A DNA stretch of 61,597 bases, taken from contig DAPJ01000020.1 of assembly GCA_002502095.1 (NCBI GenBank), positions 1-61,597 on the forward strand. Direction: 5' to 3'. The notes beneath the pieces were generated by a model, which made no database searches, had not been told where the DNA came from, and worked only from the letters and a program-made list of their open reading frames with translations. Positions 51,494 to 60,165 of this stretch are shown here, in pieces. How positions within the stretch are numbered: the stretch's first letter is position 1; every line of letters begins with the position of its first letter. A program made the translations under genes and the position numbers. The stretch is from Euryarchaeota archaeon UBA62. Its GTDB lineage: Archaea > Thermoplasmatota > Poseidoniia > Poseidoniales > Thalassarchaeaceae.

Positions 51494-51838
51494 TTACTTC
51501 ACTAGAGGCAAGCTACTTGTAATTGAATCGATATCACTTCTCTTTCCAGGACCGAGACCTACCACAGTCACTGTTCCCGGGGGAATCTCGGTATGTCCGG
51601 CGTCCCTCACCATGCAGGATATTATTCCACTCTCTGCGGCCTCGCCATATATCCTTCTCAGTCCTTCTAGGTGGGGGGCAGAGACCACAATCTTCCTGGC
51701 TCCTTCTCTGATATACCTATCGAGCATTCTGCTATCCTTGGAGCTTGCCTTTAGTACGCACTCTGATACTGCGTGTCCACACTGTGCCGCGAGCTTTCCC
51801 TTGGTTAGGTTTAGATCTGCCCTGGTGACTAGGACCAT
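51494..51838 (-). CDS. pth2: Peptidyl-tRNA hydrolase Pth2
   Basis: This is a 114-residue Pth2: VTRADLNLTKGKLAAQCGHA at the N terminus, with the family residues of the active site, RKIVVSAPHLEGLRRIYGEA and GPGKRSDIDSITSSL at the end. It releases tRNA from peptidyl-tRNA that has fallen off ribosomes; archaea use this type rather than the bacterial Pth1. It lies 7 bases downstream of the ECF S-component gene on the same strand. Confidence 0.95.
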   Translation of the reverse strand: MVLVTRADLNLTKGKLAAQCGHAVSECVLKASSKDSRMLDRYIREGARKIVVSAPHLEGLRRIYGEAAESGIISCMVRDAGHTEIPPGTVTVVGLGPGKRSDIDSITSSLPLVK

Positions 51839-51845
51839 GGTTAGC

Positions 51846-52496
51846 TCAGGAGCTGCTCTTGACAGGTCTGACCACCACCTCTCTACTAGTAGAGTGCCTT
51901 GACATGATATCGGATATTGGCTCGGCCATCCACGCTGCGAAGGCGATATTGCCGACGCCGTGGACCAAATCGAATGGTAGGCCTGCCAATATGTACACTG
52001 GAAGAGTCTCTAGAGGAAGGGTGTGCAATACGCTTGCTGACACGACCCAGTCGAAAGCGAAGGCTACAACGAATGAGACACCTGCCACTCTGGGAACGGA
52101 AATCTTGTCATCGACCCTGAGGCTCTGCGATAGCAATGCGCCAGTGACTCCAACTAGTGACCATCCGAGTGCCTGATAAAATGTCCAGATGCCATGACCC
52201 ATTACCAGATTAGATGAGATTGCGATTATCGCGGCCACACCAATAGATCTTGTAGCCCCGTAATGAATTCCCACCAGAAGCACAACCACGGTAACCGGTT
52301 GCACGTTGGGGAGCGGTTCGAGGAGAATCCTTCCCGTGATTGCGAATATGGTTATCAATGCAAGGATTGTCAGGTCACTTCCAGAATCTAGGGATTTCTC
52401 GGCCTTCCAGATTGACCATGCCACTACGGCCAGTAAAGAGAGGTTGAGAACCAGTGTCTCAAAGGGGGAGAGAACTATTGCATGTGCGTCCAGCAT
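51846..52496 (-). CDS. ECF-transporter S-component-like membrane protein
   Basis: This 216-residue membrane protein has about six helices. The central part (PNVQPVTVVVLLVGIHYGAT to NLVMGHGIWTFYQALGWSLVG) resembles ECF transporter substrate-binding S-components with GQGPWT-WQMLAWGLVG. An S-component captures a vitamin or metal and works with a T component and two ATPases, which are not in this window. Fifty-nine bases upstream on the same strand lies a DUF4430 protein, which in other genomes can be a cobalamin-type ligand-binding domain, so a corrinoid or similar cofactor is a candidate substrate. Inference from homology and context. Confidence 0.65.
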   Translation of the reverse strand: MLDAHAIVLSPFETLVLNLSLLAVVAWSIWKAEKSLDSGSDLTILALITIFAITGRILLEPLPNVQPVTVVVLLVGIHYGATRSIGVAAIIAISSNLVMGHGIWTFYQALGWSLVGVTGALLSQSLRVDDKISVPRVAGVSFVVAFAFDWVVSASVLHTLPLETLPVYILAGLPFDLVHGVGNIAFAAWMAEPISDIMSRHSTSREVVVRPVKSSS

Positions 52497-52555
52497 TGTA
52501 TCACTCTCCCAGTGATGAGAGGGCCAGTCTATTCATAATTCCGCTCATCAAGTAC

Positions 52556-53110
52556 TCACCATGTCTCTATATTCCAACTTATTACATCGCCCTCTTCCAT
52601 CACCAAGCTACCAATTCCAACCACGGAGTACCGACCATTGTGAGTCAGGCTCCAGTATGCTCCGTTGAAGTCGCCTTGGATCTCTTGATCGTTGAGGCCT
52701 CCAATTGTATGAACGAATTCCCCCCAGTTGGGGTTCACGGAGTACCCAACGGCCAAGTGCCCTCCGGCGACCCTTGTTGCGTCCATCATGAAATTCATCC
52801 CATCTGTGTATCCCTCAAATCCTCCAACGCAAGCGCCAGTTAGATTGAGATCATTATTGACTCCAATTATGGAACCTTCTGCATCGATCATCGAAACCCC
52901 CGATGAATACACAGGATGGGGATATTCAGCGGGGAAGTAAATGCATATGACTTGGTTTTCATCCCATTCAGTCGGCAGACCGGCGTGAGAGGACTCACTA
53001 TCGCTAACGAACCTAGCGACCTCTTCGTTAACGGAGTCTCTGATGAAAGGAAGTAGAAGTAACACTACCACAAGTAAGACAGTGGAGCCTAGTCTAAATC
53101 TGTCAGACAC
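52556..53110 (-). CDS. Exported DUF4430-like (transcobalamin-type) protein
   Basis: This 184-residue protein has an N-terminal signal or anchor helix (GSTVLLVVVLLLLPFI) and a C-terminal domain like DUF4430. It has FVHTIGGLND, then GAYWSLTHNGRYSVVGIGSL and EEGDVISWN, the pattern of the transcobalamin C-terminal domain (YWS.y.NG.y...G...y.l.dGD.i.W). Two cysteines (ICIYF and GACVGG) may pair. In transcobalamins this domain binds corrinoid. It lies directly before an ECF S-component gene, which supports a ligand-capture role at the membrane, but the ligand is unproven. Confidence 0.6.
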   Translation of the reverse strand: MSDRFRLGSTVLLVVVLLLLPFIRDSVNEEVARFVSDSESSHAGLPTEWDENQVICIYFPAEYPHPVYSSGVSMIDAEGSIIGVNNDLNLTGACVGGFEGYTDGMNFMMDATRVAGGHLAVGYSVNPNWGEFVHTIGGLNDQEIQGDFNGAYWSLTHNGRYSVVGIGSLVMEEGDVISWNIETW

Positions 53111-53160
53111 GGATTCTTAACCAACGTAAACAGGTATTTTAATTTGGTACTGATTACATC

Positions 53161-55194
53161 CTAATTATCAGAAATCGAGCTTATCTTCTCTCTGAGAACC
53201 TGACTTACTATCTTCCCATCGGCAGAGCCTCCGAGCTTCTGCATTACCAACCCCATTAGAGGTCCCACAGCTGAAACCCCTCTCTCGGAAATGAAATCGG
53301 CTTTCTCGATCATAATTGCATCAACAGCATCCTCGACCTCACTATTATTGGCAGGGATGAAACCCCGAGATGTAGCCTCAGATAGCATCCAATGAATCAA
53401 ATCAGTGATTTTTCTCCTAGAAGATTCTTCCACGAGGGGAAGAATGCCCTCCCTGGTTATTTGGCCGGTCTCCCTTAGGTGGACAGCCACTGAAAGTGCA
53501 GGGATGTTGGAAGTTCCGAATTCCAGAAGGGCGCTTGCCCACGCCTTGGCTGGAAGACCGAGATCTCCCTCTATTCCCTCGAATAGAATATCGTCTAATT
53601 CTCCGTTGAGTATGGATTCCGCTTGGTTATGAGATATATCCAGTTCAGACAGCCTCTTGAATCGCTGGTCTGAACTTAGAGGTAGGTTCGAACATATTGC
53701 TTCCCATCTCTCGATAGCGATTTCTTGTATGGGTATATCTGTCTCTGGATACATCCTTGCACCGCCTGGAAGGGGCCTCAATGCAGTGGTCGTTCCATCC
53801 TCTGGCTGACCCTTCCTGACAACAACGTTTCTAACTTCTTGGGGGATTCTGTGATACGCCATTCTACATCTTTCTATGACAGACTCCAGAGCTAGCTTTG
53901 CTTGCCAGTGTGGGGCAACGCAGAATGCGAAGGCATCACCCTCTGAAAGCTCCAATGAGGTACTTATTGTGATTACATCTTCTTCTGATATTCCATATGA
54001 GGGCAGTTCATCAGAATGGAAGATTCCAGCTACTCCTGCTAATTTTGCCGCACTGGCGAGCTCCCTTCCTAGACGAGGTAGCTGAGCTCCTTCCTGATCG
54101 GAAGACCTTCTACCCAGCTTTCCTTTGAATCCTGGAAGCCTAACAGCAAGAGGAGTTGCTCCTTCAGAAAGAGCGTTATTCACCATCGATGATTCACATG
54201 ACAATAGTGATTCGGAAATATCATGGAACTCCATTGGAACTCTGGATTTGGCGGCCATTGCCACCCTGTTTTCTATCGTTATCTCAGTATCCCTTCGATC
54301 AGGTGGAAGAGGAGGCAATTTTGCTTCGTCCCTCAACTGATTTGCCAGCCTGTACATGTGTAGCTGTCTGGCCATCTCAACTCTGATTATTCTTGGAATC
54401 CACTCTAGATCCTGACATCCCTTGATTTCAACCCTGTCGCCACAAGCGATACTGACATTGAGGTCTTGCCTAATGGATCCCAAACCTCTTCTTACTCTTC
54501 TTGTATCCCTTAGTAGGGAGCCCAGTGCAATGGCGGATTCCTTTGCATGCTCGGGAGTGGTGATGTCAGGGTCGGTGGCTATCTCCACTAGTGGGAGCCC
54601 TAGCCTATCTAGAGTATATGTCACTACTTCTCCGTCTGGAGTTGATTTGGTCTCTAGCTTTCTCGCAGAGTCCTCTTCTAAGCATATCACCGAAACGCCC
54701 ACTTCTCCGGTTTCTGTAAGTAATTGACCATTAGTAGAGACTAGTGTGGTCCTCTGGAATCCGCTCGTATTGGAACCATCGACTACTGTTTTTCTCATTG
54801 GCTGAAGTGTGGGTACGGGTTTTGCGTTTAGCATGGCAGACATTGTCAGGACTACGTCTACGGCCTCTTCGTCATGAGGGAGGGGAGGTGCCTCATCCAA
54901 CTCGATTAGTCCTGCATTAGGAGGTTGGACATACACGAAGGTTCTATTTCTACGTTGTTCGAACCTTGCCGCGATGTCTATCTTCCCTCCCTCTCCTTGG
55001 GATGCCCTGAGTCTCCTCTCAGAGCTATTCCAGTCTTCCGGGATGTCTTCAATACCGAACTCATACAGCTCACTGGGCATTCTAGAGTGTAGCTTCCCAG
55101 TAGCTAGCTGCTGATGTATCTCGAGGCCACACATGAAACCTAGGGAATCTGGGTCCAAGGAAGTTGGATTTGAGACGTCTCCCAGTGGCTCCAT
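53161..55194 (-). CDS. gatE: Glutamyl-tRNA(Gln) amidotransferase subunit E
   Basis: This 677-residue protein belongs to the GatB/GatE family. GLEIHQQLATGKLHSR, DEAPPLPHDEEAVDVVL and VDGSNTSGFQRTTLV are the GatE form of the signature, and DSARKL.. plus YTLDRLGLPLVEIATDPDI follow. The GatE-specific insertion (AspRS GAD-like) and the C-terminal YqeY-like region, which binds tRNA, are consistent with the length. With GatD it amidates Glu-tRNA(Gln) to Gln-tRNA(Gln) in archaea. gatD is not adjacent. Lies between mcm and the DUF4430 gene on the same strand. Confidence 0.93.
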   Translation of the reverse strand: MEPLGDVSNPTSLDPDSLGFMCGLEIHQQLATGKLHSRMPSELYEFGIEDIPEDWNSSERRLRASQGEGGKIDIAARFEQRRNRTFVYVQPPNAGLIELDEAPPLPHDEEAVDVVLTMSAMLNAKPVPTLQPMRKTVVDGSNTSGFQRTTLVSTNGQLLTETGEVGVSVICLEEDSARKLETKSTPDGEVVTYTLDRLGLPLVEIATDPDITTPEHAKESAIALGSLLRDTRRVRRGLGSIRQDLNVSIACGDRVEIKGCQDLEWIPRIIRVEMARQLHMYRLANQLRDEAKLPPLPPDRRDTEITIENRVAMAAKSRVPMEFHDISESLLSCESSMVNNALSEGATPLAVRLPGFKGKLGRRSSDQEGAQLPRLGRELASAAKLAGVAGIFHSDELPSYGISEEDVITISTSLELSEGDAFAFCVAPHWQAKLALESVIERCRMAYHRIPQEVRNVVVRKGQPEDGTTTALRPLPGGARMYPETDIPIQEIAIERWEAICSNLPLSSDQRFKRLSELDISHNQAESILNGELDDILFEGIEGDLGLPAKAWASALLEFGTSNIPALSVAVHLRETGQITREGILPLVEESSRRKITDLIHWMLSEATSRGFIPANNSEVEDAVDAIMIEKADFISERGVSAVGPLMGLVMQKLGGSADGKIVSQVLREKISSISDN

Positions 55195-55224
55195 GGTCCA
55201 ACGAGTAGGCTTTAGCTCATAGGC

Positions 55225-57402
55225 TCAACGGACGAAGGAGTATATTCCTAAACGTGGAGAGAAAAGTTGTGCTCCTTTTCGAAGGGAGGAAATTACCTCA
55301 TCAACCTGCTGCTCATTGATTCCCAGATTAGCTGCCCTATTGTAAATCTCGACAACGTCTGCTGTTCCATCTCTCTCCATACAAATATCTCTGATTATTT
55401 TTGGTACGGTCCTGTCGATATTCCTCTTAGAAGCAGAAACTCCAGAGTGAATTTCTGACTCATCCTCGATATTTGAGTCATCTCTCCAGTGCTTGTACAC
55501 GGCCAAGGCCATCTTAGCATCGTTTTCATCTGCCGTATGTTTTAGATGCATTCTGGCATGAGCTTCGGTAAGTCGAATTAGAGCTTCTATGGCCCTGGCA
55601 GTAATCGGAATTGGCCTGTCCTTGTCACCATCGCCCTCGTACTCTCCCGGAGATCTGTCTAGCGCGGCAGTCTCATTTCTGATCTGAACATAGTAATCCG
55701 AAATCATCAATTTTGCCTTATCATTTAACTGTGGGAAGAACGTCCTCTTGGCGTATGCCACATATTTTCTAAGAAAATCCATTGTTAGGTGTTTGTCTCC
55801 ATCTACTCCTATGCCAAACACCTCTCCTTCCTCTGTCTCAGAGGGCTCAAAGGGCAGATCCTGTAGGCTCATCTCACTTGGTGATGAGCTTCTTATATCG
55901 AGTATGTGCGTTGCTATTTTAGAGTCAGTTGACTTTTCAGTATCATCTCTGATTAGCCATAGCAAGTCAAATCTGGATGCTAATGGATAAGGCAAGTCAG
56001 TCTCTTTGAATGAAGTCATTATTGAGGTCCTTTCATTCCTATTTGAGAATCTCCCGTCTTTCGGATTTGCCGCGGCGAGGACCGCACATCTGGAGGGGAG
56101 TGTTGCTGTTATTCCTCCCTTCGCGACGAAAATCTTCTGTTGTTCCATTGCAGGGTGCATAGCGCTACGATCGTCTGGAGAGATTTTGTCAAACTCATCA
56201 ATAGCTGCTAATCCTCTGTCTGAAAGAGGAAGGACCCCCGCCTCCAATGCAAACCTGCCATCTCCAAAGGAGTCCCTGATTGCTGCCGCGGTTAAGCCAG
56301 CACCTGAAGTCCCTCCACCAGAAGCAAACTTTCCCCTAGGAGAGATATTCGACATATATCCGAGAAGCTGAGACTTGGCAACACCAGGGTCTCCCATCAG
56401 TAGAATATGGATATCGCCCCTTAGATACGTATCATCAGCGGTTTTCCTTCTTACTCCTCCAAACAGCTGGAGTGCTAGGGATCTTTTGATTAGCTTGAGC
56501 TTGTCATTAGCAAATATTGAGGGAGCTATAGATTTCTGCATAAGTGTCAATAATTGACCGGAAGCAGCAATCTCTTCGATTTGCTCTCTTTCCTCGTCAT
56601 TTATCTTTATCTCAGTGAAGGGAACACTCTCGTGTCTGGAGCTAATCATTTGGTATACGATATCGAACATTGGGGTCTTCTTGTTTCTCTTTATCTCGGA
56701 CCTCACCACAGGAATCACATTTGCAGTGATTCTTTGCCCGGGAAGGTGCTTATTGACTAAATCGCCTTCCAGCAGCACATTGGCCCGAGAAGGTTGTGCC
56801 CCACTCGGTACATTCTCAGGTAGCTCCTGAATCTCAAGCCATTGGTTGTTTATCATCCGAGAGCTATTCAATACTAGGTTGAATCTGGTAGAGTCGGACC
56901 CTCTGATTGAACGTCCGCATCCAGTGGCCTCGGGGCATCTCAACGGCTCAATCAATTCGCTTTCATTGGTCTGATCTATTTGTTGGGAGTTGCCACAGGA
57001 TTCGCACTCGAAGACAGCGACATGTATCCTAGGCTTCAATTGAGACATTTTTGTTACTATCACGTCTAAGCTCCTCAATTTGTCAATATCTCTGGATCCT
57101 ATATCTCTGAGTGGGCTTAGGGTGTCTCTTGGAAGATCGGAAAGTATGACTCTTGCATCGAGATCTTCTCCCCTATCTCTACAAATTTCACTCAGTACCT
57201 TGTGTCCACTGGAGATTATACTACGGGGGTTGCTCAGGATATCCTCTGCGAAATCTGGATCGAATCCGGTTAACTCATGGAATGATACCTCGACGATGTG
57301 ACTAGTAGTTTGCTTTGAGAGAAGGAGTGTGATCTCATGCTCCTTGGCCTCTGAGAGAAAGGTCTTCCATCTGGCAGCTGAATCATGAGTAGCCATCGTC
57401 AT
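55225..57402 (-). CDS. mcm: Replicative helicase MCM
   Basis: This is a 725-residue MCM protein. The N-terminal domain contains a zinc group (CESC 133-136 and CPEATGC 156-162). The AAA+ core has Walker A GDPGVAKSQ (337-345), SPRGKFASGGGTSGAGLTAA, the Walker B LAAIDEFDKI and the arginine finger region SRFDLLWLI. A winged-helix C terminus (VVEIYNRAANLGINEQQVDEV) follows. It unwinds DNA as a hexamer with GINS and Cdc45/RecJ. There is no intein. The ATG at 57402 is preceded by AACCTCC read on the minus strand (GGAGGTT, 57408-57414), and a TATA box lies about 40 bases upstream. The ORB-like elements of 57463-57542 lie just beyond. Confidence 0.97.
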   Translation of the reverse strand: MTMATHDSAARWKTFLSEAKEHEITLLLSKQTTSHIVEVSFHELTGFDPDFAEDILSNPRSIISSGHKVLSEICRDRGEDLDARVILSDLPRDTLSPLRDIGSRDIDKLRSLDVIVTKMSQLKPRIHVAVFECESCGNSQQIDQTNESELIEPLRCPEATGCGRSIRGSDSTRFNLVLNSSRMINNQWLEIQELPENVPSGAQPSRANVLLEGDLVNKHLPGQRITANVIPVVRSEIKRNKKTPMFDIVYQMISSRHESVPFTEIKINDEEREQIEEIAASGQLLTLMQKSIAPSIFANDKLKLIKRSLALQLFGGVRRKTADDTYLRGDIHILLMGDPGVAKSQLLGYMSNISPRGKFASGGGTSGAGLTAAAIRDSFGDGRFALEAGVLPLSDRGLAAIDEFDKISPDDRSAMHPAMEQQKIFVAKGGITATLPSRCAVLAAANPKDGRFSNRNERTSIMTSFKETDLPYPLASRFDLLWLIRDDTEKSTDSKIATHILDIRSSSPSEMSLQDLPFEPSETEEGEVFGIGVDGDKHLTMDFLRKYVAYAKRTFFPQLNDKAKLMISDYYVQIRNETAALDRSPGEYEGDGDKDRPIPITARAIEALIRLTEAHARMHLKHTADENDAKMALAVYKHWRDDSNIEDESEIHSGVSASKRNIDRTVPKIIRDICMERDGTADVVEIYNRAANLGINEQQVDEVISSLRKGAQLFSPRLGIYSFVR

Positions 57403-57440
57403 CTTCTAACCTCCGGGCATATGAGACGGGAAGTCACGGT

Positions 57441-57448
57441 CTATAACC
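57441..57448 (-). promoter_or_regulatory. Putative TATA box of mcm
   Basis: The minus strand reads GGTTATAG, 39-46 bases upstream of the mcm ATG, leaving a short leader with GGAGGTT as ribosome-binding site. The ORB-like element 1 begins about 20 bases further upstream, so an initiator bound there could also control mcm. Inferred from sequence. Confidence 0.5.
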
Positions 57449-57467
57449 AAAATGTATGGTGATGTTG

Positions 57468-57488
57468 ACCCCCTTTGTTCCAGTGGAG
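57468..57488 (-). promoter_or_regulatory. ORB-like element 1 (dyad plus G-string)
   Basis: Read on the minus strand, the sequence is a CTCCACTGGAAC dyad followed by AAAGGGGGT. This matches, allowing one missing A, the Orc1/Cdc6 origin recognition box as I recall it from Pyrococcus and haloarchaea: a dyad TCCA(C/G)TGGAAAC and a downstream run of G. The G-string points away from the T-rich core. Confidence 0.7.
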
Positions 57489-57527
57489 ATTTTTTTCTTT
57501 TTTGAGGTGATTTTAAGGGATTTAGCT
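57489..57527. other. T-rich core between two ORB-like elements, candidate DNA unwinding element
   Basis: These 39 bases contain two runs of T (TTTTTTT and TTTTTT) and little GC, and lie symmetrically between the two inverted ORB-like dyads. Archaeal origins place an AT-rich unwinding element in exactly this position. Function is inferred. Confidence 0.5.
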
Positions 57528-57540
57528 CTTCCACTGGAAT
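57528..57540 (+). promoter_or_regulatory. ORB-like element 2 (dyad, weak or missing G-string)
   Basis: CTTCCACTGGAAT on the plus strand contains the perfect reverse complement of TTCCAGTGGA (57478-57487): the pair TTCCAGTGGA/TCCACTGGAA forms an exact 10-bp inverted repeat with 42 bases between. Unlike element 1, the sequence after it (GATGATGG) lacks a run of five G, so it would be a mini-ORB. Confidence 0.6.
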
Positions 57541-57611
57541 GATGATGGTTTTTTGCCGATTGTGAAAAGTTCCTTAGAGAAGTTGAAATCATTGCTTATG
57601 ATACGAGATAC

Positions 57612-58040
57612 ATGGAGCACACGCGTTCGGGCAGTGATGTCCTTGTACGGCTCGACCCAGGAGAGGAGATTCATGCCTCACTGAAGACATTGGCGAATGA
57701 CCTTGGATTTGACGCGGCTGCGATAACCAGTGGGATCGGGAGAACCCGTGACAACCAGTATGGCTACATGGATGGGGAGGGTGTTTACCAAAGGAGACCC
57801 TTGGACTCACCATCAGAATTAGTGAGCTTGTCGGGTAATATCGCACGTACAGAAAATGGCGATCCTTTCACTCATATCCACTGTTGCTGGTCTGATGACG
57901 ATAACAACGTTCATGCTGGCCATATGTTTCAATCGACGGTGCATGTTGTTGCAGAAATACATCTCAGAGTGATGGACAATGCGATTATGACTCGATGCCC
58001 TCTTGATGATCTTGAGCTACTTGGCTTAGAGTTTGGCTGA
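57612..58040 (+). CDS. PPC/DUF296-domain protein
   Basis: This 142-residue single-domain protein has the PPC (DUF296) pattern of AT-hook-associated plant and prokaryotic proteins: GSDVLVRLDPGEEIHASL, AAAITSGIGRTRDN, the metal-type histidines HIHCCW, and VHAGHMFQSTVHVVAEIHL. In bacteria and archaea these trimeric proteins are mostly of unknown function, and DNA binding has been suggested. It starts 72 bases from ORB-like element 2 and is divergent from mcm. No ribosome-binding site is obvious before the ATG, so a leaderless transcript is possible. Confidence 0.85.
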   Translation: MEHTRSGSDVLVRLDPGEEIHASLKTLANDLGFDAAAITSGIGRTRDNQYGYMDGEGVYQRRPLDSPSELVSLSGNIARTENGDPFTHIHCCWSDDDNNVHAGHMFQSTVHVVAEIHLRVMDNAIMTRCPLDDLELLGLEFG

Positions 58041-58058
58041 AAATATGGATCTGATGAA

Positions 58059-58658
58059 ATGAGGGTTTTGTTCGCTCATGGTTTCGAAGGAGGCCCATCA
58101 GGGTCCAAGCCCACATACATGAGAGAAGTTCTTGGCTGGGATGTTACCTCTCCAATAATGTCAGAGCTTGGCTGGGATATAGAAAGCCAGACCAAGGTCC
58201 TGCTCAGATGCATTGATGAGAATGATTTTGATTTGGTAATTGGTTCTTCTATGGGGGGTTTAGCGGCCGCCAATGCCTCATCGATGCGGAGTGATTCTGA
58301 TTTTCGATTGCTCCTGATTGCTCCTGCGTTCGGCCTATCGGACAGTTGGGAGGGATTATCTGAAGACGAGCTTGCCAGCTGGAAGGATTCTGGTGTGAGG
58401 ACTTACAGGGGGTTCGAACTGGAGATTGATCTTGATTGGAATTTCATGGAAGCCGCTAAGAGGATGTCGTGGCCTAAAGTGGCTCATCATACCACTATTG
58501 TTCATGGTTCGAAAGACGATGTCGTCTCGTTGTCTGTCTCGGAGACTGTCTCCAGTATCTCAGAAATAGTAGAGCTCGTAGTAATTGATGATGGCCACAG
58601 GATGAAGAAGTGCCTTCCAAAATTAGAGGATTTAGCATCTGATCTAATGTCCCGTTGA
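58059..58658 (+). CDS. Alpha/beta hydrolase, YqiA-like
   Basis: This 199-residue alpha/beta-fold esterase-like protein starts with FAHGFEGGPSGSKPTYM, has the nucleophile elbow GSSMGGL (Ser), then a short cap, VHGSKDDVVSLSVS for the acid and IDDGHRMKKCL for the catalytic His. The size and pattern match the YqiA/UPF0227-like group, whose physiological substrate is unclear. It follows the PPC gene by 18 bases on the same strand and overlaps the end of the convergent livF gene by 15 bases. Confidence 0.85.
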   Translation: MRVLFAHGFEGGPSGSKPTYMREVLGWDVTSPIMSELGWDIESQTKVLLRCIDENDFDLVIGSSMGGLAAANASSMRSDSDFRLLLIAPAFGLSDSWEGLSEDELASWKDSGVRTYRGFELEIDLDWNFMEAAKRMSWPKVAHHTTIVHGSKDDVVSLSVSETVSSISEIVELVVIDDGHRMKKCLPKLEDLASDLMSR

Positions 58659-59363
58659 GCCGAGGAAGTATTCTCCTATTTCTGGGTCTGTGAGAATCTC
58701 CTTCGCAACTCCTGAATGAACTATCTTACCGTTGGACACGATGTATCCTCTATCTGATCTCGCCAGTGAGAGACGAGCGTTCTGCTCTACAATGAGGACT
58801 GTTATTCCCTGTTCCCTTAGTGAGTCTATTCTTTCGATGATTTGCTGTTGATAGAGCGGTGAAAGCGCGGCGGTTGGCTCATCTAGGAGCAGGAACTTCG
58901 GGTCCGAGATCAGCGCTCTGGAGATAGCAAGCATTTGTCTCTCCCCTCCTGAGAGAGAGGCGGCTAAATCATGGACCCGGTTTCTTAGGTCTGGGAACAT
59001 ATCTAGTGCTCTTTCTATTCTCTCGCTCAATAGGGCACTTGATAGGCTGTTGCCCCCCATCTGGAGGTTCTCCATAACAGAAAGCGAGGGGAAGACATTG
59101 TCCACTTGGGGGACGTATGCTATTCCTTGGTTGACTAATTGATCTGTTCTCCAACCAGATACCTCAGTACCGTTGTACAAGACCTCCCCGGAGTAGTATG
59201 TGGCAATTCCAAAAATCGTCTTTATCAGTGTTGATTTTCCACATCCATTTGGGCCAATGATGGTGACGAACTCCCCCTCTTCGACATAGAGATCAATTCC
59301 GTAAAGAATCTGAACGGCCCCATATCCGCCCTCTAGGTTTTTCACTTCCAGTACCCTGCTCAT
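58644..59363 (-). CDS. livF: ABC transporter ATP-binding protein LivF
   Basis: This 239-residue ATPase has Walker A IIGPNGCGKST, the Q-loop region AYVPQVDNVF, signature LSGGERQML, Walker B KFLLLDEPTAALSP and switch His equivalent LIVEQNARLSL. The LIVEQN sequence and short length are those of LivF, the smaller ATPase of branched-chain amino acid (or related polar compound) importers. It is last in the livM-livG-livF order and overlaps the convergent alpha/beta hydrolase. Confidence 0.93.
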   Translation of the reverse strand: MSRVLEVKNLEGGYGAVQILYGIDLYVEEGEFVTIIGPNGCGKSTLIKTIFGIATYYSGEVLYNGTEVSGWRTDQLVNQGIAYVPQVDNVFPSLSVMENLQMGGNSLSSALLSERIERALDMFPDLRNRVHDLAASLSGGERQMLAISRALISDPKFLLLDEPTAALSPLYQQQIIERIDSLREQGITVLIVEQNARLSLARSDRGYIVSNGKIVHSGVAKEILTDPEIGEYFLGSTGH

Positions 59364-59364
59364 T

Positions 59365-60165
59365 CTATTCCTCCTCCATCTTTCCAGCGGCGCCTAGGTA
59401 TGCCTCGATTACCTTTTGATTGGCTCTCACCTCGTCTGGTGTTCCTTGCATGAGTACCTCTCCTTCGTTCATCACAACGATTCTGTCGACTCCCTGTCTC
59501 AGTATGAAATCCATATTATGCTCGATGATAAGAATCGAGATTCCGGTTTCATTTACGATATTTCTGAGATTATTGAAAATCTTCATTGCCAGAGGCCCGG
59601 CTACTCCCGCTACAGGCTCATCTAGGAGTAGTAGCTTTGGACTCCCCATCATTGACCTCCCAATATCAACCAGCTTTGACTGTCCTCCTGATAACTCACT
59701 GGCTAGGTTATGTGCCATATGAGGGACTTCTAGTTGATCGAGTGCATCATATGCATCCATGAGCCTTTCTCGCTCGGATGGATTTTTTCGGGACAAGATA
59801 GCTTTGAGAAATTCTTTTGCATTTGTTCCAAACTGCTTCCTAGGAGGAACCATTAGGTTCTCTATTACAGTCATCTCTCTCCAGAGATTTGTGTGCTGGA
59901 ATGTTCTAGTCATTCCTCTGTTCTGAATCTGATCTGGCCTGAGTTCAGAGATATCCTCACCAAACATCTCAATCCTTCCGGACGTCTGTTCTAGTAGCCC
60001 GCTAATACAGTTGAATGTGGTCGACTTACCACATCCGTTTGGACCTATCAACCCCACGAATTCGCCTTCGCCAACCTCAAAAGAGACATCTTTTACTGCG
60101 ACCAGCCCTCCGAACTCCTTACGAAGACTCTGTACTTTCAGAACTGGTTCAGTCACTTTATTCAC
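59365..60165 (-). CDS. livG: ABC transporter ATP-binding protein LivG
   Basis: This 266-residue ATPase has Walker A LIGPNGCGKST, signature LSGGQSKLVDIGRSMM, Walker B LLLLDEPVAGVAGP and LIIEHNMDFIL, the LivG form. It dimerises with LivF to drive import through LivH/LivM. Its start overlaps the livM stop by eight bases, so the two are translated together. The C-terminal IEAYLG is the family end. Confidence 0.94.
   Translation of the reverse strand: MNKVTEPVLKVQSLRKEFGGLVAVKDVSFEVGEGEFVGLIGPNGCGKSTTFNCISGLLEQTSGRIEMFGEDISELRPDQIQNRGMTRTFQHTNLWREMTVIENLMVPPRKQFGTNAKEFLKAILSRKNPSERERLMDAYDALDQLEVPHMAHNLASELSGGQSKLVDIGRSMMGSPKLLLLDEPVAGVAGPLAMKIFNNLRNIVNETGISILIIEHNMDFILRQGVDRIVVMNEGEVLMQGTPDEVRANQKVIEAYLGAAGKMEEE

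Noticed and set aside
57489..57510. T-runs in the mcm upstream gap read as a transcription terminator
   Set aside because: Both flanking genes are transcribed away from the site, so no transcript would be expected to end here; the unwinding-element reading fits better.
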